Below are positions 1 to 5,279 of a stretch of 6,532 nucleotides of DNA, one piece after another (positions within the stretch are counted from its first letter, which is position 1; every line of letters starts with the position of its first letter). This DNA is from Alphaproteobacteria bacterium (GTDB lineage Bacteria; Pseudomonadota; Alphaproteobacteria; Puniceispirillales; Puniceispirillaceae): the NCBI GenBank assembly GCA_009936885.1, contig JAACDT010000053.1, positions 1 to 6,532 of the forward strand, read 5' to 3'. Position numbers and translations under genes: made by a program. The notes beneath the pieces were generated by a model, which searched no databases, was not told where the DNA came from, and saw only the letters and a program-made list of their open reading frames with translations.

Positions 1-371
1 CCAACGGAAAGATTATTATCTATATTTGATGAGCCATCTAGCGGGTCAACACAAATAATAAGTTTACCGTCTGGCTCTAGCAATAGGGCTGTTTCTTGTT
101 CTTCAGAGAAATAGGCCGCTATGCTAGCATTCGTAAATGAACCGATAATTGCTTTGTCTGCGATTACGTCTAAGGCTTTTTGAGAATCTCCATCTGAATT
201 AATGTCGCCAACGTGAATTCCCAATTGATTTTCTGGTAATCCGTTTTCACAAAGCGCCTTTGCTATTATTTTCGACGCGTTGCAAAGACAAATAATAGAA
301 TTTGTGAGCGCTATTCCCGTCTCGTTTGGCTCAACAGACTTCTGTAAATAGTGTGCTAAACTCACACTCAC
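1..371 (-). CDS. fbp: Class I fructose-1,6-bisphosphatase, N-terminal part (cut by window edge)
   Basis: This cytoplasmic Mg-dependent enzyme hydrolyses fructose-1,6-bisphosphate to fructose-6-phosphate in gluconeogenesis. In autotrophs, related enzymes also act on sedoheptulose bisphosphate. The 123 visible codons contain the family hallmark DPLDGSSNID at residues 109-118, whose D109 and D112 are metal ligands. The acidic SEE around residues 89-91 matches the metal-binding glutamate region. Upstream, DGDSQKALDVIAD (60-72) matches the family's conserved phosphatase core. The DPLDGSSNID form separates it from inositol monophosphatases. The start is GTG at 371, chosen because GAGGAG lies 7 nt upstream; a second in-frame GTG two codons later is less well placed. 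The remaining roughly 200 or more residues lie beyond position 1. A strong terminator hairpin ends only about 13 nt before the start, so the source of its transcript is unclear. Confidence 0.95.
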   Translation of the reverse strand, partial: MSVSLAHYLQKSVEPNETGIALTNSIICLCNASKIIAKALCENGLPENQLGIHVGDINSDGDSQKALDVIADKAIIGSFTNASIAAYFSEEQETALLLEPDGKLIICVDPLDGSSNIDNNLSV

Positions 372-383
372 AATTAAACTCCT

Positions 384-417
384 CAAAAAAAGCGCTCTTA
401 AACGATTAAGAGCGCTT
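384..417 (-). terminator. Rho-independent terminator downstream of the BI-1 gene, abutting the fbp leader
   Basis: A perfect 12-bp inverted repeat (arms 390-401 and 406-417, AAGCGCTCTTAA and its complement) encloses a 4-nt loop. On the minus strand the stem runs straight into a run of seven T. On the plus strand no T run follows, so it acts on minus-strand transcripts, ending the BI-1 message whose stop is about 33 nt upstream. The T run is immediately followed by the fbp GAGGAG, so it could also act as an attenuator for fbp. Confidence 0.85.
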
Positions 418-450
418 CATGCAATGTTCCAATGTACTGTTTGGTGAATT

Positions 451-1170
451 CTATTCTCTGTTTCCAAACAAATGTAACAGCATGATAAACATATTTATGA
501 AATCAAGATAAAGCTTCAATGCACCAAAAATTGATTTAGTTGCTGCTGCTTGAGCACTATCTGCTGCTGAATACATGGATTTGATAGTTTGCGTATCCCA
601 CGCTGTAAGGCCGGCAAATACAAATACGCCAATTACCGAAATTGCAAATTGCATTAAATCAGAGCCCACAAAAATATTAACAAGTGAGGCGATGATAATA
701 CCAAACAAACCAATTATCATAAATGAACCCATGGCTGTCAGGTCACGTTTTGTTGTGTAACCGTAAATGGATAAACCTGCAAACGCTCCAGCTGTTACAA
801 AAAATGCTCTTGCAACTGATTCGCCAGTAAAAACAAGTAAAATGGACGATAAAGACAGTCCCATTAATGCGGCATACAAATAAAATACATTCCGCGCCAT
901 AAAGGGAGATAATTTTTGAATATTAAAGCTCAAATACATAACCAATACAAATGGTGCAAACATAACAACATACTGAAGTGGTGAGCCATATACAGCTTGT
1001 GCAACGCCAGGGATTGATAAAGCAGCCCATTTCATGGCAAAAGCAAAAAGGCCTGTCAGGGCAAGCGCGGTTGTCATATGATTGTAAACACCCAACATAT
1101 AACGACGCAATCCAATATCTATCTGGCTTGCTTGTGCTGACGATACATTCGCGTAACGATTATCTTGCAT
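451..1170 (-). CDS. Bax inhibitor-1/YccA-family integral membrane protein
   Basis: This 239-residue inner-membrane protein belongs to the BI-1/YccA/YbhL (UPF0005, TMBIM) family. Seven hydrophobic segments are visible at about residues 32-50, 66-82, 96-114, 120-138, 147-167, 173-190 and 214-235, following a short polar N-terminus. Two aspartates expected for the pH-sensing dyad of bacterial homologues such as YetJ are present: D192 in AWDTQ and D223 in LYLDFINMF. Length and the short charged tail (FGNRE) are normal for the family. The ATG at 1170 has AAGGAG 7 nt upstream. Bacterial members are linked to proton-dependent calcium leak or to interaction with the FtsH membrane protease, but the role in this organism cannot be read from sequence. 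A strong terminator follows the stop. Confidence 0.93.
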   Translation of the reverse strand: MQDNRYANVSSAQASQIDIGLRRYMLGVYNHMTTALALTGLFAFAMKWAALSIPGVAQAVYGSPLQYVVMFAPFVLVMYLSFNIQKLSPFMARNVFYLYAALMGLSLSSILLVFTGESVARAFFVTAGAFAGLSIYGYTTKRDLTAMGSFMIIGLFGIIIASLVNIFVGSDLMQFAISVIGVFVFAGLTAWDTQTIKSMYSAADSAQAAATKSIFGALKLYLDFINMFIMLLHLFGNRE

Positions 1171-1205
1171 GTGAATACTCCTTGTGACACTGCAGAATTA
1201 TTATG

Positions 1206-1239
1206 AGTATAATGTAAGTTCAGTAACTTGTTTGTGCAA
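1206..1239 (-). promoter_or_regulatory. Weak candidate promoter for the BI-1 gene
   Basis: On the minus strand TTGCAC (1239-1234) lies 17 nt from TACATT (1216-1211), which overlaps a second -10-like TATACT (1211-1206). Start of the gene is about 36 nt further. Matches to the sigma70 consensus are modest. Two overlapping 5-bp inverted repeats share the AACTT(G) at 1225-1230: one pairs with AAGTT at 1216-1220, the other with CAAGT at 1237-1241. This could be an operator or simply A+T-rich coincidence. Confidence 0.3.
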
Positions 1240-1290
1240 GTGTTTCTGAAATCTATTTTCTATTTCTTACCAAAAACTTCTTGTTATCCC

Positions 1291-1340
1291 AATAGGTGCA
1301 AACCATCAATACCCCAAACAATAAAACTGTAACACCTATT
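1291..1340. repeat. 8-bp inverted repeat with 34-bp spacer between rlmN and the BI-1 gene
   Basis: AATAGGTG at 1291-1298 is matched perfectly by CACCTATT at 1333-1340. It begins 37 nt past the rlmN stop and lies about 120 nt before the BI-1 start, so it would fold in the 3' end of the rlmN transcript. No T run follows either arm, so it is not a standard intrinsic terminator. The rest of this 206-bp gap holds no gene that I can support. Confidence 0.4.
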
Positions 1341-1376
1341 ATCTATTAATTTTATCTTTTAATCTTTAAGTGTTTT

Positions 1377-2495
1377 TTAGGCTCGCTCCCTTGCGCGCAA
1401 TCGAACTGAGTCGGACTTTAGCTGCCCACATGCAGCAAGAATATCACTGCCTCTTGGTGTTCGCACAGGCGATGGGTAGCCTGCTTTTAAAACAATGGCT
1501 GCAAATCTCTCTATTTTGTCTGGTTTTGATGTATTATATTGGCTTCCAGGCCAAGGATTAAAAGGAATTAAATTTATCTTGGATGGAATGCCGCTAATAA
1601 GTTTGATTAATGCCTTAGCATCTTCTGGGCTATCATTGACACCATCTAGCATCACATATTCCCAGGTCACTCTTCTGGCATTCGATAAACTAGGGTAATT
1701 ACGCACTGCATCTATCAGTGTATTCAGCTTATATTTTTTATTAATAGGCACCAATTCATTACGCAAAGTATCTGTCACCGCGTGAAGACTGATAGCTAAA
1801 TTAACGCCAAGCTCCACGCCACAACGCGCTATTTCAGGCACGATGCCAGAAGTTGATAAAGTTATTCGCCTTTTTGAGATAGCAATACCATCTCCTGACA
1901 TGATAATCTTCATTGCTTCTGCCACATTATTATAATTAAATAGCGGCTCGCCCATTCCCATTAGCACTATATTTGTAAGCCGACGTGACGGATTGCCAGA
2001 AGGCCATTCACCTAATTCATCCATAGCAAGAAGTATCTGGCCACAAATCTCATCAACTGTGAGGTTTCGCACCAGTCGCTGTGTGCCAGTGTGACAAAAA
2101 GAACAGGTTAGTGTACACCCAACCTGACTTGATATGCATAAAGTGCCTCTGTCTTCTTCTGGAATATAGACTGTCTCTGCTTCCTGTCCGTCAGCTAGTC
2201 TTATTAGCCATTTAAGAGTACCATCTGAGGATTGTTGACGTCTGCTTACAGCTGGTCGCGTGATAACAAAATATTTTGCTAATTCGGCGCGAACCGGTTT
2301 AGCAATATTATTCATATCCTGAAAATCAGTTACGCCATGTCGCCAAATCCAGCTCCAAATTTGCTTGGCCCTGAATTTAGGTAAGCCACGTTCAGTAACA
2401 GCGTTTGTAAGTTCTGCAAATGAGAGTGCTGTTAGATTTTGCAACTCTGATTGCTGTTTTGTATTTTCCGCTCTTGCAAGCGATGATTGTATCAT
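1377..2495 (-). CDS. rlmN: Dual-specificity 23S rRNA A2503 / tRNA A37 C2-methyltransferase (radical SAM)
   Basis: RlmN uses S-adenosylmethionine twice, as radical source and as methyl donor, to make 2-methyladenosine in 23S rRNA, and in E. coli also at tRNA position 37. The 372-residue protein has normal length. The radical-SAM cluster motif C-x3-C-x2-C is C127, C131 and C134. Two further catalytic cysteines are visible: C120 in [10 protein letters not shown], and C356 in the C-terminal [12 protein letters not shown], the methyl-carrying cysteine of E. coli RlmN (C355). Its catalytic glutamate equivalent is E107 in [16 protein letters not shown] (180-185) and SLHA (236-239) are also conserved. 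The start is forced: an in-frame TAG lies 11 codons upstream with no other initiator between. The Shine-Dalgarno signal is poor. It lies 30 bp after the IalB gene and is probably cotranscribed with it. Confidence 0.97.
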   Translation of the reverse strand: MIQSSLARAENTKQQSELQNLTALSFAELTNAVTERGLPKFRAKQIWSWIWRHGVTDFQDMNNIAKPVRAELAKYFVITRPAVSRRQQSSDGTLKWLIRLADGQEAETVYIPEEDRGTLCISSQVGCTLTCSFCHTGTQRLVRNLTVDEICGQILLAMDELGEWPSGNPSRRLTNIVLMGMGEPLFNYNNVAEAMKIIMSGDGIAISKRRITLSTSGIVPEIARCGVELGVNLAISLHAVTDTLRNELVPINKKYKLNTLIDAVRNYPSLSNARRVTWEYVMLDGVNDSPEDAKALIKLISGIPSKINLIPFNPWPGSQYNTSKPDKIERFAAIVLKAGYPSPVRTPRGSDILAACGQLKSDSVRLRARERA

Positions 2496-2525
2496 TTGAT
2501 ATAACTTATGTTCTGCCCGAGTTGG

Positions 2526-3053
2526 CTATGAGCAAATTTTGTCCAGCATTTGTTTTGCCTTAGTAAAACCAGATAGAGAATAAACATCAACGGTTTTATT
2601 GCCTCTGCTGGAAACTCCTGTAACGGTAAGCTTATTTCCGGCCTTCATTTTACGTATAATTTTTTTATCCTCATCTTGGCCAATCGACCAAGCTCTGTCC
2701 TCAAGCGTAAAAAAGGACTGCTTATTACCATCAACACTCAGCTCCACCTCGGATTGTTTCTTGAATACATATCCAGCCACGATTGAAACCACGTCACGCT
2801 CGGCCTTGCCTGGTCCGTGCGTTACAAATACTCTGGTCTCCCCACGATTTGACTTATCATAGTCACCTTTTTTCTCGATAGGCTCACTCGTGATGTAGCA
2901 TAATCTGCCTGCTTCTGTTTCCTGACGCAACACAGACCAATCATTAAATTGGTTAATTTGAGTTTTATCCGACGCTGAAAGGTTTGTTGTGAAAAGACAA
3001 ATCACAATAATTTTTAACAAAAAGGCTGTTTTTTCAATCATTTTATGCACCAT
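2526..3053 (-). CDS. Invasion-associated locus B (IalB) family periplasmic protein
   Basis: This 175-residue exported protein resembles the alphaproteobacterial IalB family (PF06776), named after a Bartonella protein linked to erythrocyte invasion but widespread in free-living species. The N-terminus is a signal peptide: Lys-rich start, hydrophobic core at 10-22, and probable cleavage near residues 26-28 (SAS before DKT). The mature part shows FNDWSV, the GRLCYITSEP segment with C52, GYVFKK..SEVELSVDG (94-109), the VTGVSSRGNKTVDVYSLSGF block (144-163) and a C-terminal cysteine C174. C52 and C174 could form the family's disulfide. Two starts are possible, at 3053 and at codon 5 (3041); neither has a good ribosome binding site. 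rlmN follows closely on the same strand, an arrangement I recall in other alphaproteobacteria. Its biochemical function is unknown. Confidence 0.88.
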   Translation of the reverse strand: MVHKMIEKTAFLLKIIVICLFTTNLSASDKTQINQFNDWSVLRQETEAGRLCYITSEPIEKKGDYDKSNRGETRVFVTHGPGKAERDVVSIVAGYVFKKQSEVELSVDGNKQSFFTLEDRAWSIGQDEDKKIIRKMKAGNKLTVTGVSSRGNKTVDVYSLSGFTKAKQMLDKICS

Positions 3054-3094
3054 GCGCTAGTTTTTTCATAAATACTTACCGAATTGTAAAAAGA

Positions 3095-3123
3095 CCTATA
3101 GTTAATTCGTTCATAAATCGCAA
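3095..3123 (-). promoter_or_regulatory. Candidate sigma70-type promoter for the ialB-rlmN operon
   Basis: On the minus strand TTGCGA (3123-3118) is followed after exactly 17 nt by TATAGG (3100-3095); both hexamers match the consensus at four of six positions. Transcription would begin near 3088 and give a leader of about 35 nt before the annotated ialB start. No better promoter is visible in the 229-bp region. The assignment is inferred from pattern only. Confidence 0.45.
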
Positions 3124-3153
3124 AACTTTTAAGATGAAGCAAGAGGTATAGAG

Positions 3154-3171
3154 GATTTATTTAAATAAATC
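3154..3171. repeat. 18-bp perfect palindrome in the divergent ialB / sigma-factor intergenic region
   Basis: GATTTATTT at 3154-3162 is followed directly by its reverse complement AAATAAATC at 3163-3171, with no spacer. Its right part overlaps one copy of ATAAATCG (3166-3173), which recurs at 3113-3120 in the ialB promoter; both copies are shortly followed by CAAAA. The position between two divergent genes suits a regulator binding site, but the low sequence complexity makes chance possible. Confidence 0.4.
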
Positions 3172-3261
3172 GTGGCAAAAATATTATTTGTAAGACGCGT
3201 CAGGTGAATCGTGAATAGGTTTAATGCATCTGACCCATTATTATCAAACAAAATCATGATT

Positions 3262-3285
3262 ATTTAATAATTTAATAATTTAATG
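3262..3285 (+). repeat. Three tandem 8-bp units (ATTTAATA) running into the sigma-factor start codon
   Basis: Two exact copies of ATTTAATA (3262-3269 and 3270-3277) are followed by ATTTAATG (3278-3285), whose last three bases are the first possible ATG of the sigma-factor gene. The tract replaces the place where a ribosome binding site should be. It either marks an A/T-rich promoter tract, implying that the true start lies downstream, or a leader of unusual type. Confidence 0.6.
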
Positions 3286-3912
3286 AATTTAAGGGTTGTA
3301 GCTGAATTAATTTCGTCGTTAGATATTTCCATGGGATCTGGCTTCTCTAATGATAATCAGAACAACTTATCTGAATGGGATAGGTTGTTGCTTCGCGTCG
3401 GTAGCGATAGGGACAGATTTGCTTTCAAAAAATTGTATGAACATTTCGCGCCACGATTAAAATCCTTTTTATTGCGTATCGGATCTGACATGTCTGCTGC
3501 AGAAGAAATATGTCAGGAATCCATGATCATGGTCTGGCGCAGGGCAGAAACATTTAATCCCGATAGTGCTGGAGCAAGTACGTGGATTTTCACTATCGCA
3601 AGAAATAAGCGTATCGATAAGCTGAGAAAAGATAACCGCCCCTTACCTGATTTAAACGATCCTTCATTTTTCCAAATACCCGTAGATAAGAGCGATGATA
3701 TCTTACAACGCCTTGAAGAAGAGAAAAAAATAACAAATGCGCTAAAAAATTTACCCCCAGAGCAGGCCAAACTAATACTTTCTGCGTATTATGAAGAGAA
3801 GTCTCATAGAAAAATCGCTGACGAGACGAATTTACCGCTTGGAACGGTAAAATCCCGCATACGTCTTGCCATTAATCGGTTGCGATCACAATTAGAAGAA
3901 TTAGAGGGGTAG
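3283..3912 (+). CDS. rpoE: ECF-type RNA polymerase sigma factor, RpoE/ECF11-like
   Basis: This group IV sigma factor binds core RNA polymerase and directs it to stress promoters. It is closest in feel to Rhodobacter sphaeroides RpoE, the singlet-oxygen sigma factor. Region 2 spans about residues 44-118, with FAFKKLYEHFAPRLKSFLLR, the VWRRAETFNP segment and WIFTIARNKRIDKLRKD. Region 4 spans about 145-205, with LPPEQAKLILSAYY and the helix-turn-helix HRKIADETNLPLGTVKSRIRLAINRLR. The longest frame gives 209 residues, but ATG 17 (3331) gives 193, nearer the usual size of the family; neither start has a Shine-Dalgarno sequence. The stop (TAG, 3910-3912) is 10 nt before the anti-sigma gene, whose ribosome binding site overlaps the end of this gene, so translation is probably coupled. 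The symbol follows the Rhodobacter usage. Confidence 0.93.
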   Translation: MNLRVVAELISSLDISMGSGFSNDNQNNLSEWDRLLLRVGSDRDRFAFKKLYEHFAPRLKSFLLRIGSDMSAAEEICQESMIMVWRRAETFNPDSAGASTWIFTIARNKRIDKLRKDNRPLPDLNDPSFFQIPVDKSDDILQRLEEEKKITNALKNLPPEQAKLILSAYYEEKSHRKIADETNLPLGTVKSRIRLAINRLRSQLEELEG

Positions 3913-3922
3913 GATTATCGCA

Positions 3923-4579
3923 ATGAATAAACAAAACACATTAACATTATTGGAATCATTGCTAATCGACTACGCAAGTGGAAGCCTGCCTTTGGCACTT
4001 GAGGTATTAGTGGAAAGTCACATTTCTATGAATCCTTCCAGCGCAAGATCTATCCGCATGCTTTTGCAAATTGGCGGCGCGTTAATGGAAAATTCTGACC
4101 CAATATCGATGTCTGAAGGAAGCTTTAAGAGGCTAATGGACGAAATCGATGGCGGACAAGATGAGGAAATAGCCAAGAGCGAAGTAAGCAATGATAATAA
4201 CAAATTGCCATTACCGTTGCGAAATTTCATTTCTGAGGCCACTTTCCCAAAAAACTGGCGCCGAATCGGCATTGGCCTGTCTGAGCAAACTGTCGATTTT
4301 GGAGAGGAGTTGGGTAATGCCAAACTTTATCGAATAGCGCCTGGATTCGGTGTTCCAAGCCACTCTCACGATGGAAATGAAGTCTCCCTCGTACTTGCTG
4401 GCGGATTTACCGACGAATACGGATCTTACGGCCCAGGAGATATATCCATTCAAGAGACGGGAGCCGTTCACAAGCCTGTTGCAGATGCGGATGGGGAATG
4501 TATTGTGCTTGCCGTTAATGAGGGTCCAATCGTTTTAACAAGTCCAGTTGGCCGCTTATTGAATATGCTCATCAAATAA
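3923..4579 (+). CDS. chrR: ChrR-like cupin anti-sigma factor with degenerate N-terminal zinc site
   Basis: This is the partner of the sigma factor just upstream. In Rhodobacter, ChrR sequesters RpoE through an N-terminal anti-sigma domain and releases it when a C-terminal cupin-like domain senses singlet oxygen. Here the anti-sigma domain (about 1-80) keeps the fold signature LLIDYASGSLPLALEVLVESHISM, and SEGSFKRLMDEID (64-76) matches ChrR. Against ChrR ligands H6, H31, C35 and C38, this protein has T8, H33, N37 and S40, so only one ligand survives, and the domain contains no cysteine. The cupin domain (about 105-205) keeps its metal ligands: H147, H149 and E153 (HSHDGNE) plus H183 (VHKPVA). 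Its only cysteine is C193, matching one of two cysteines in ChrR. The ATG follows GAGGGGTAGG, which overlaps the sigma-factor stop. Length, 218 residues, is normal, and no frameshift is evident. Confidence 0.9.
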   Translation: MNKQNTLTLLESLLIDYASGSLPLALEVLVESHISMNPSSARSIRMLLQIGGALMENSDPISMSEGSFKRLMDEIDGGQDEEIAKSEVSNDNNKLPLPLRNFISEATFPKNWRRIGIGLSEQTVDFGEELGNAKLYRIAPGFGVPSHSHDGNEVSLVLAGGFTDEYGSYGPGDISIQETGAVHKPVADADGECIVLAVNEGPIVLTSPVGRLLNMLIK

Positions 4580-4585
4580 TTAATG

Positions 4586-4613
4586 AAAAAAGCACAGCCA
4601 AAAAAAGCTGTGC
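4586..4613 (-). terminator. Rho-independent terminator of the DUF3429 gene
   Basis: A 7-bp stem (GCACAGC at 4592-4598, GCTGTGC at 4607-4613) with an 8-nt loop is followed on the minus strand by six T (4591-4586). It therefore suits the DUF3429 transcript arriving from the right. On the plus strand only CGAATATTCTT follows, so it would end the sigma operon less well. It starts only 7 nt past the sigma operon stop. Confidence 0.75.
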
Positions 4614-4621
4614 CGAATATT

Positions 4622-4641
4622 CTTCTCAGTATGATGAGAAG
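4622..4641. terminator. Second hairpin between the convergent genes
   Basis: CTTCTCA (4622-4628) pairs with TGAGAAG (4635-4641) around a 6-nt loop. It lies just past the DUF3429 stop and 9 nt from the neighbouring terminator stem. There is no T run on either strand, so it may add to RNA 3'-end stability or be a degenerate terminator for plus-strand transcripts. Listed as a structure with uncertain role. Confidence 0.3.
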
Positions 4642-4648
4642 GTGTGAT

Positions 4649-5131
4649 TTAATGAAGCAACAAGACTGTTAGGCTAAAACAAACAATAAGGGTTAAATTT
4701 GTTCGAAGCGGCTTCATCCAAGACTGCCACGCACCTAGCTTTATGAATCGAATATCAATCACATAAGATATTATAAATCCGGCAATGAGCATCAATGCAG
4801 TGTCCTGCCAGATATCAGCTAATAAATAAGACGACCAACCAATAAGAGATGGAAGAACTGAATATATCAAAAACCATTTATCAGAGGGTTTGATATCTGG
4901 ATTGCATGCTATCCGTCCCCAATGCAATCCGCCCAGAATACTTAATATAATCGCACCATATATATGCAATGCTGATGCTGCTAAGGCTGATGCCGCTGGG
5001 GTAGTGAATGAAGCGTTCGCTAGCAGCAATATCACAGCCAAGCTTATAAATGGTATTGTACCCGAATACCCTAATATACTTGCCCATTGCTTTAGTGTTT
5101 TTTGATCTTTAGGAATTGAGGTCTGAGCCAT
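4649..5131 (-). CDS. DUF3429 family membrane protein
   Basis: This 160-residue protein has about five hydrophobic segments (roughly 20-39, 53-72, 86-104, 110-128 and 143-159), so it is predicted to sit in the inner membrane. The segment YGAIILSILGGLHWG (58-72) is the recognisable core of the DUF3429 family (PF11911), and the C-terminal WMKPLRTNLTLIV fits it too. No catalytic or binding residue pattern stands out, and the family's function is not established. It is divergent from argG and convergent with the sigma/anti-sigma operon. The ATG at 5131 lacks a good ribosome binding site; no better start is visible. A neighbour next to argG and rlmN in alphaproteobacteria from memory, it may be a passenger of a conserved gene cluster rather than a functional partner. 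Confidence 0.8.
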   Translation of the reverse strand: MAQTSIPKDQKTLKQWASILGYSGTIPFISLAVILLLANASFTTPAASALAASALHIYGAIILSILGGLHWGRIACNPDIKPSDKWFLIYSVLPSLIGWSSYLLADIWQDTALMLIAGFIISYVIDIRFIKLGAWQSWMKPLRTNLTLIVCFSLTVLLLH

Positions 5132-5279
5132 GAATAATAATTCTATCTGTTACCGACTTAATGATTGTATATTTTTTACAAATGAAACAATAAAATTTGT
5201 GTGACCTTACGTTAAAAGTAATCTATACGAAATTTATTAATAATAACATTCTGAGCTTTTAGTCTATTCTGGAGTAATA

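Noticed and set aside
1..371. Inositol monophosphatase/SuhB or CysQ instead of fructose-bisphosphatase
   Set aside because: The DPLDGSSNID form and the DGDSQKALDVIAD block are specific to class I fructose-1,6-bisphosphatase.
575..760. Plus-strand open frame inside the BI-1 gene, and similar antisense frames in rlmN, ialB, the sigma/anti-sigma genes and argG
   Set aside because: They lie opposite or out of frame with well-supported genes, lack ribosome binding sites and resemble no family.
3194..3217. GACGCGTC palindrome (3194-3201) and tandem GTGAATC-GTGAAT (3205-3217) as regulatory sites
   Set aside because: Both are too short to separate from chance, and no promoter can be placed around them.
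3231..3260. TGACCC at 3231-3236 as a -35 element for self-regulation by the sigma factor (R. sphaeroides RpoE prefers TGATC-like -35 sites, from memory)
   Set aside because: No acceptable -10 element lies 16-18 nt downstream, so the similarity of one hexamer is not enough.
5178..5200. ACAAAT/ATTTGT inverted repeat between the DUF3429 gene and argG as an arginine-repressor operator
   Set aside because: Six-bp A+T-rich arms with an 11-bp spacer do not resemble a known arginine operator convincingly.
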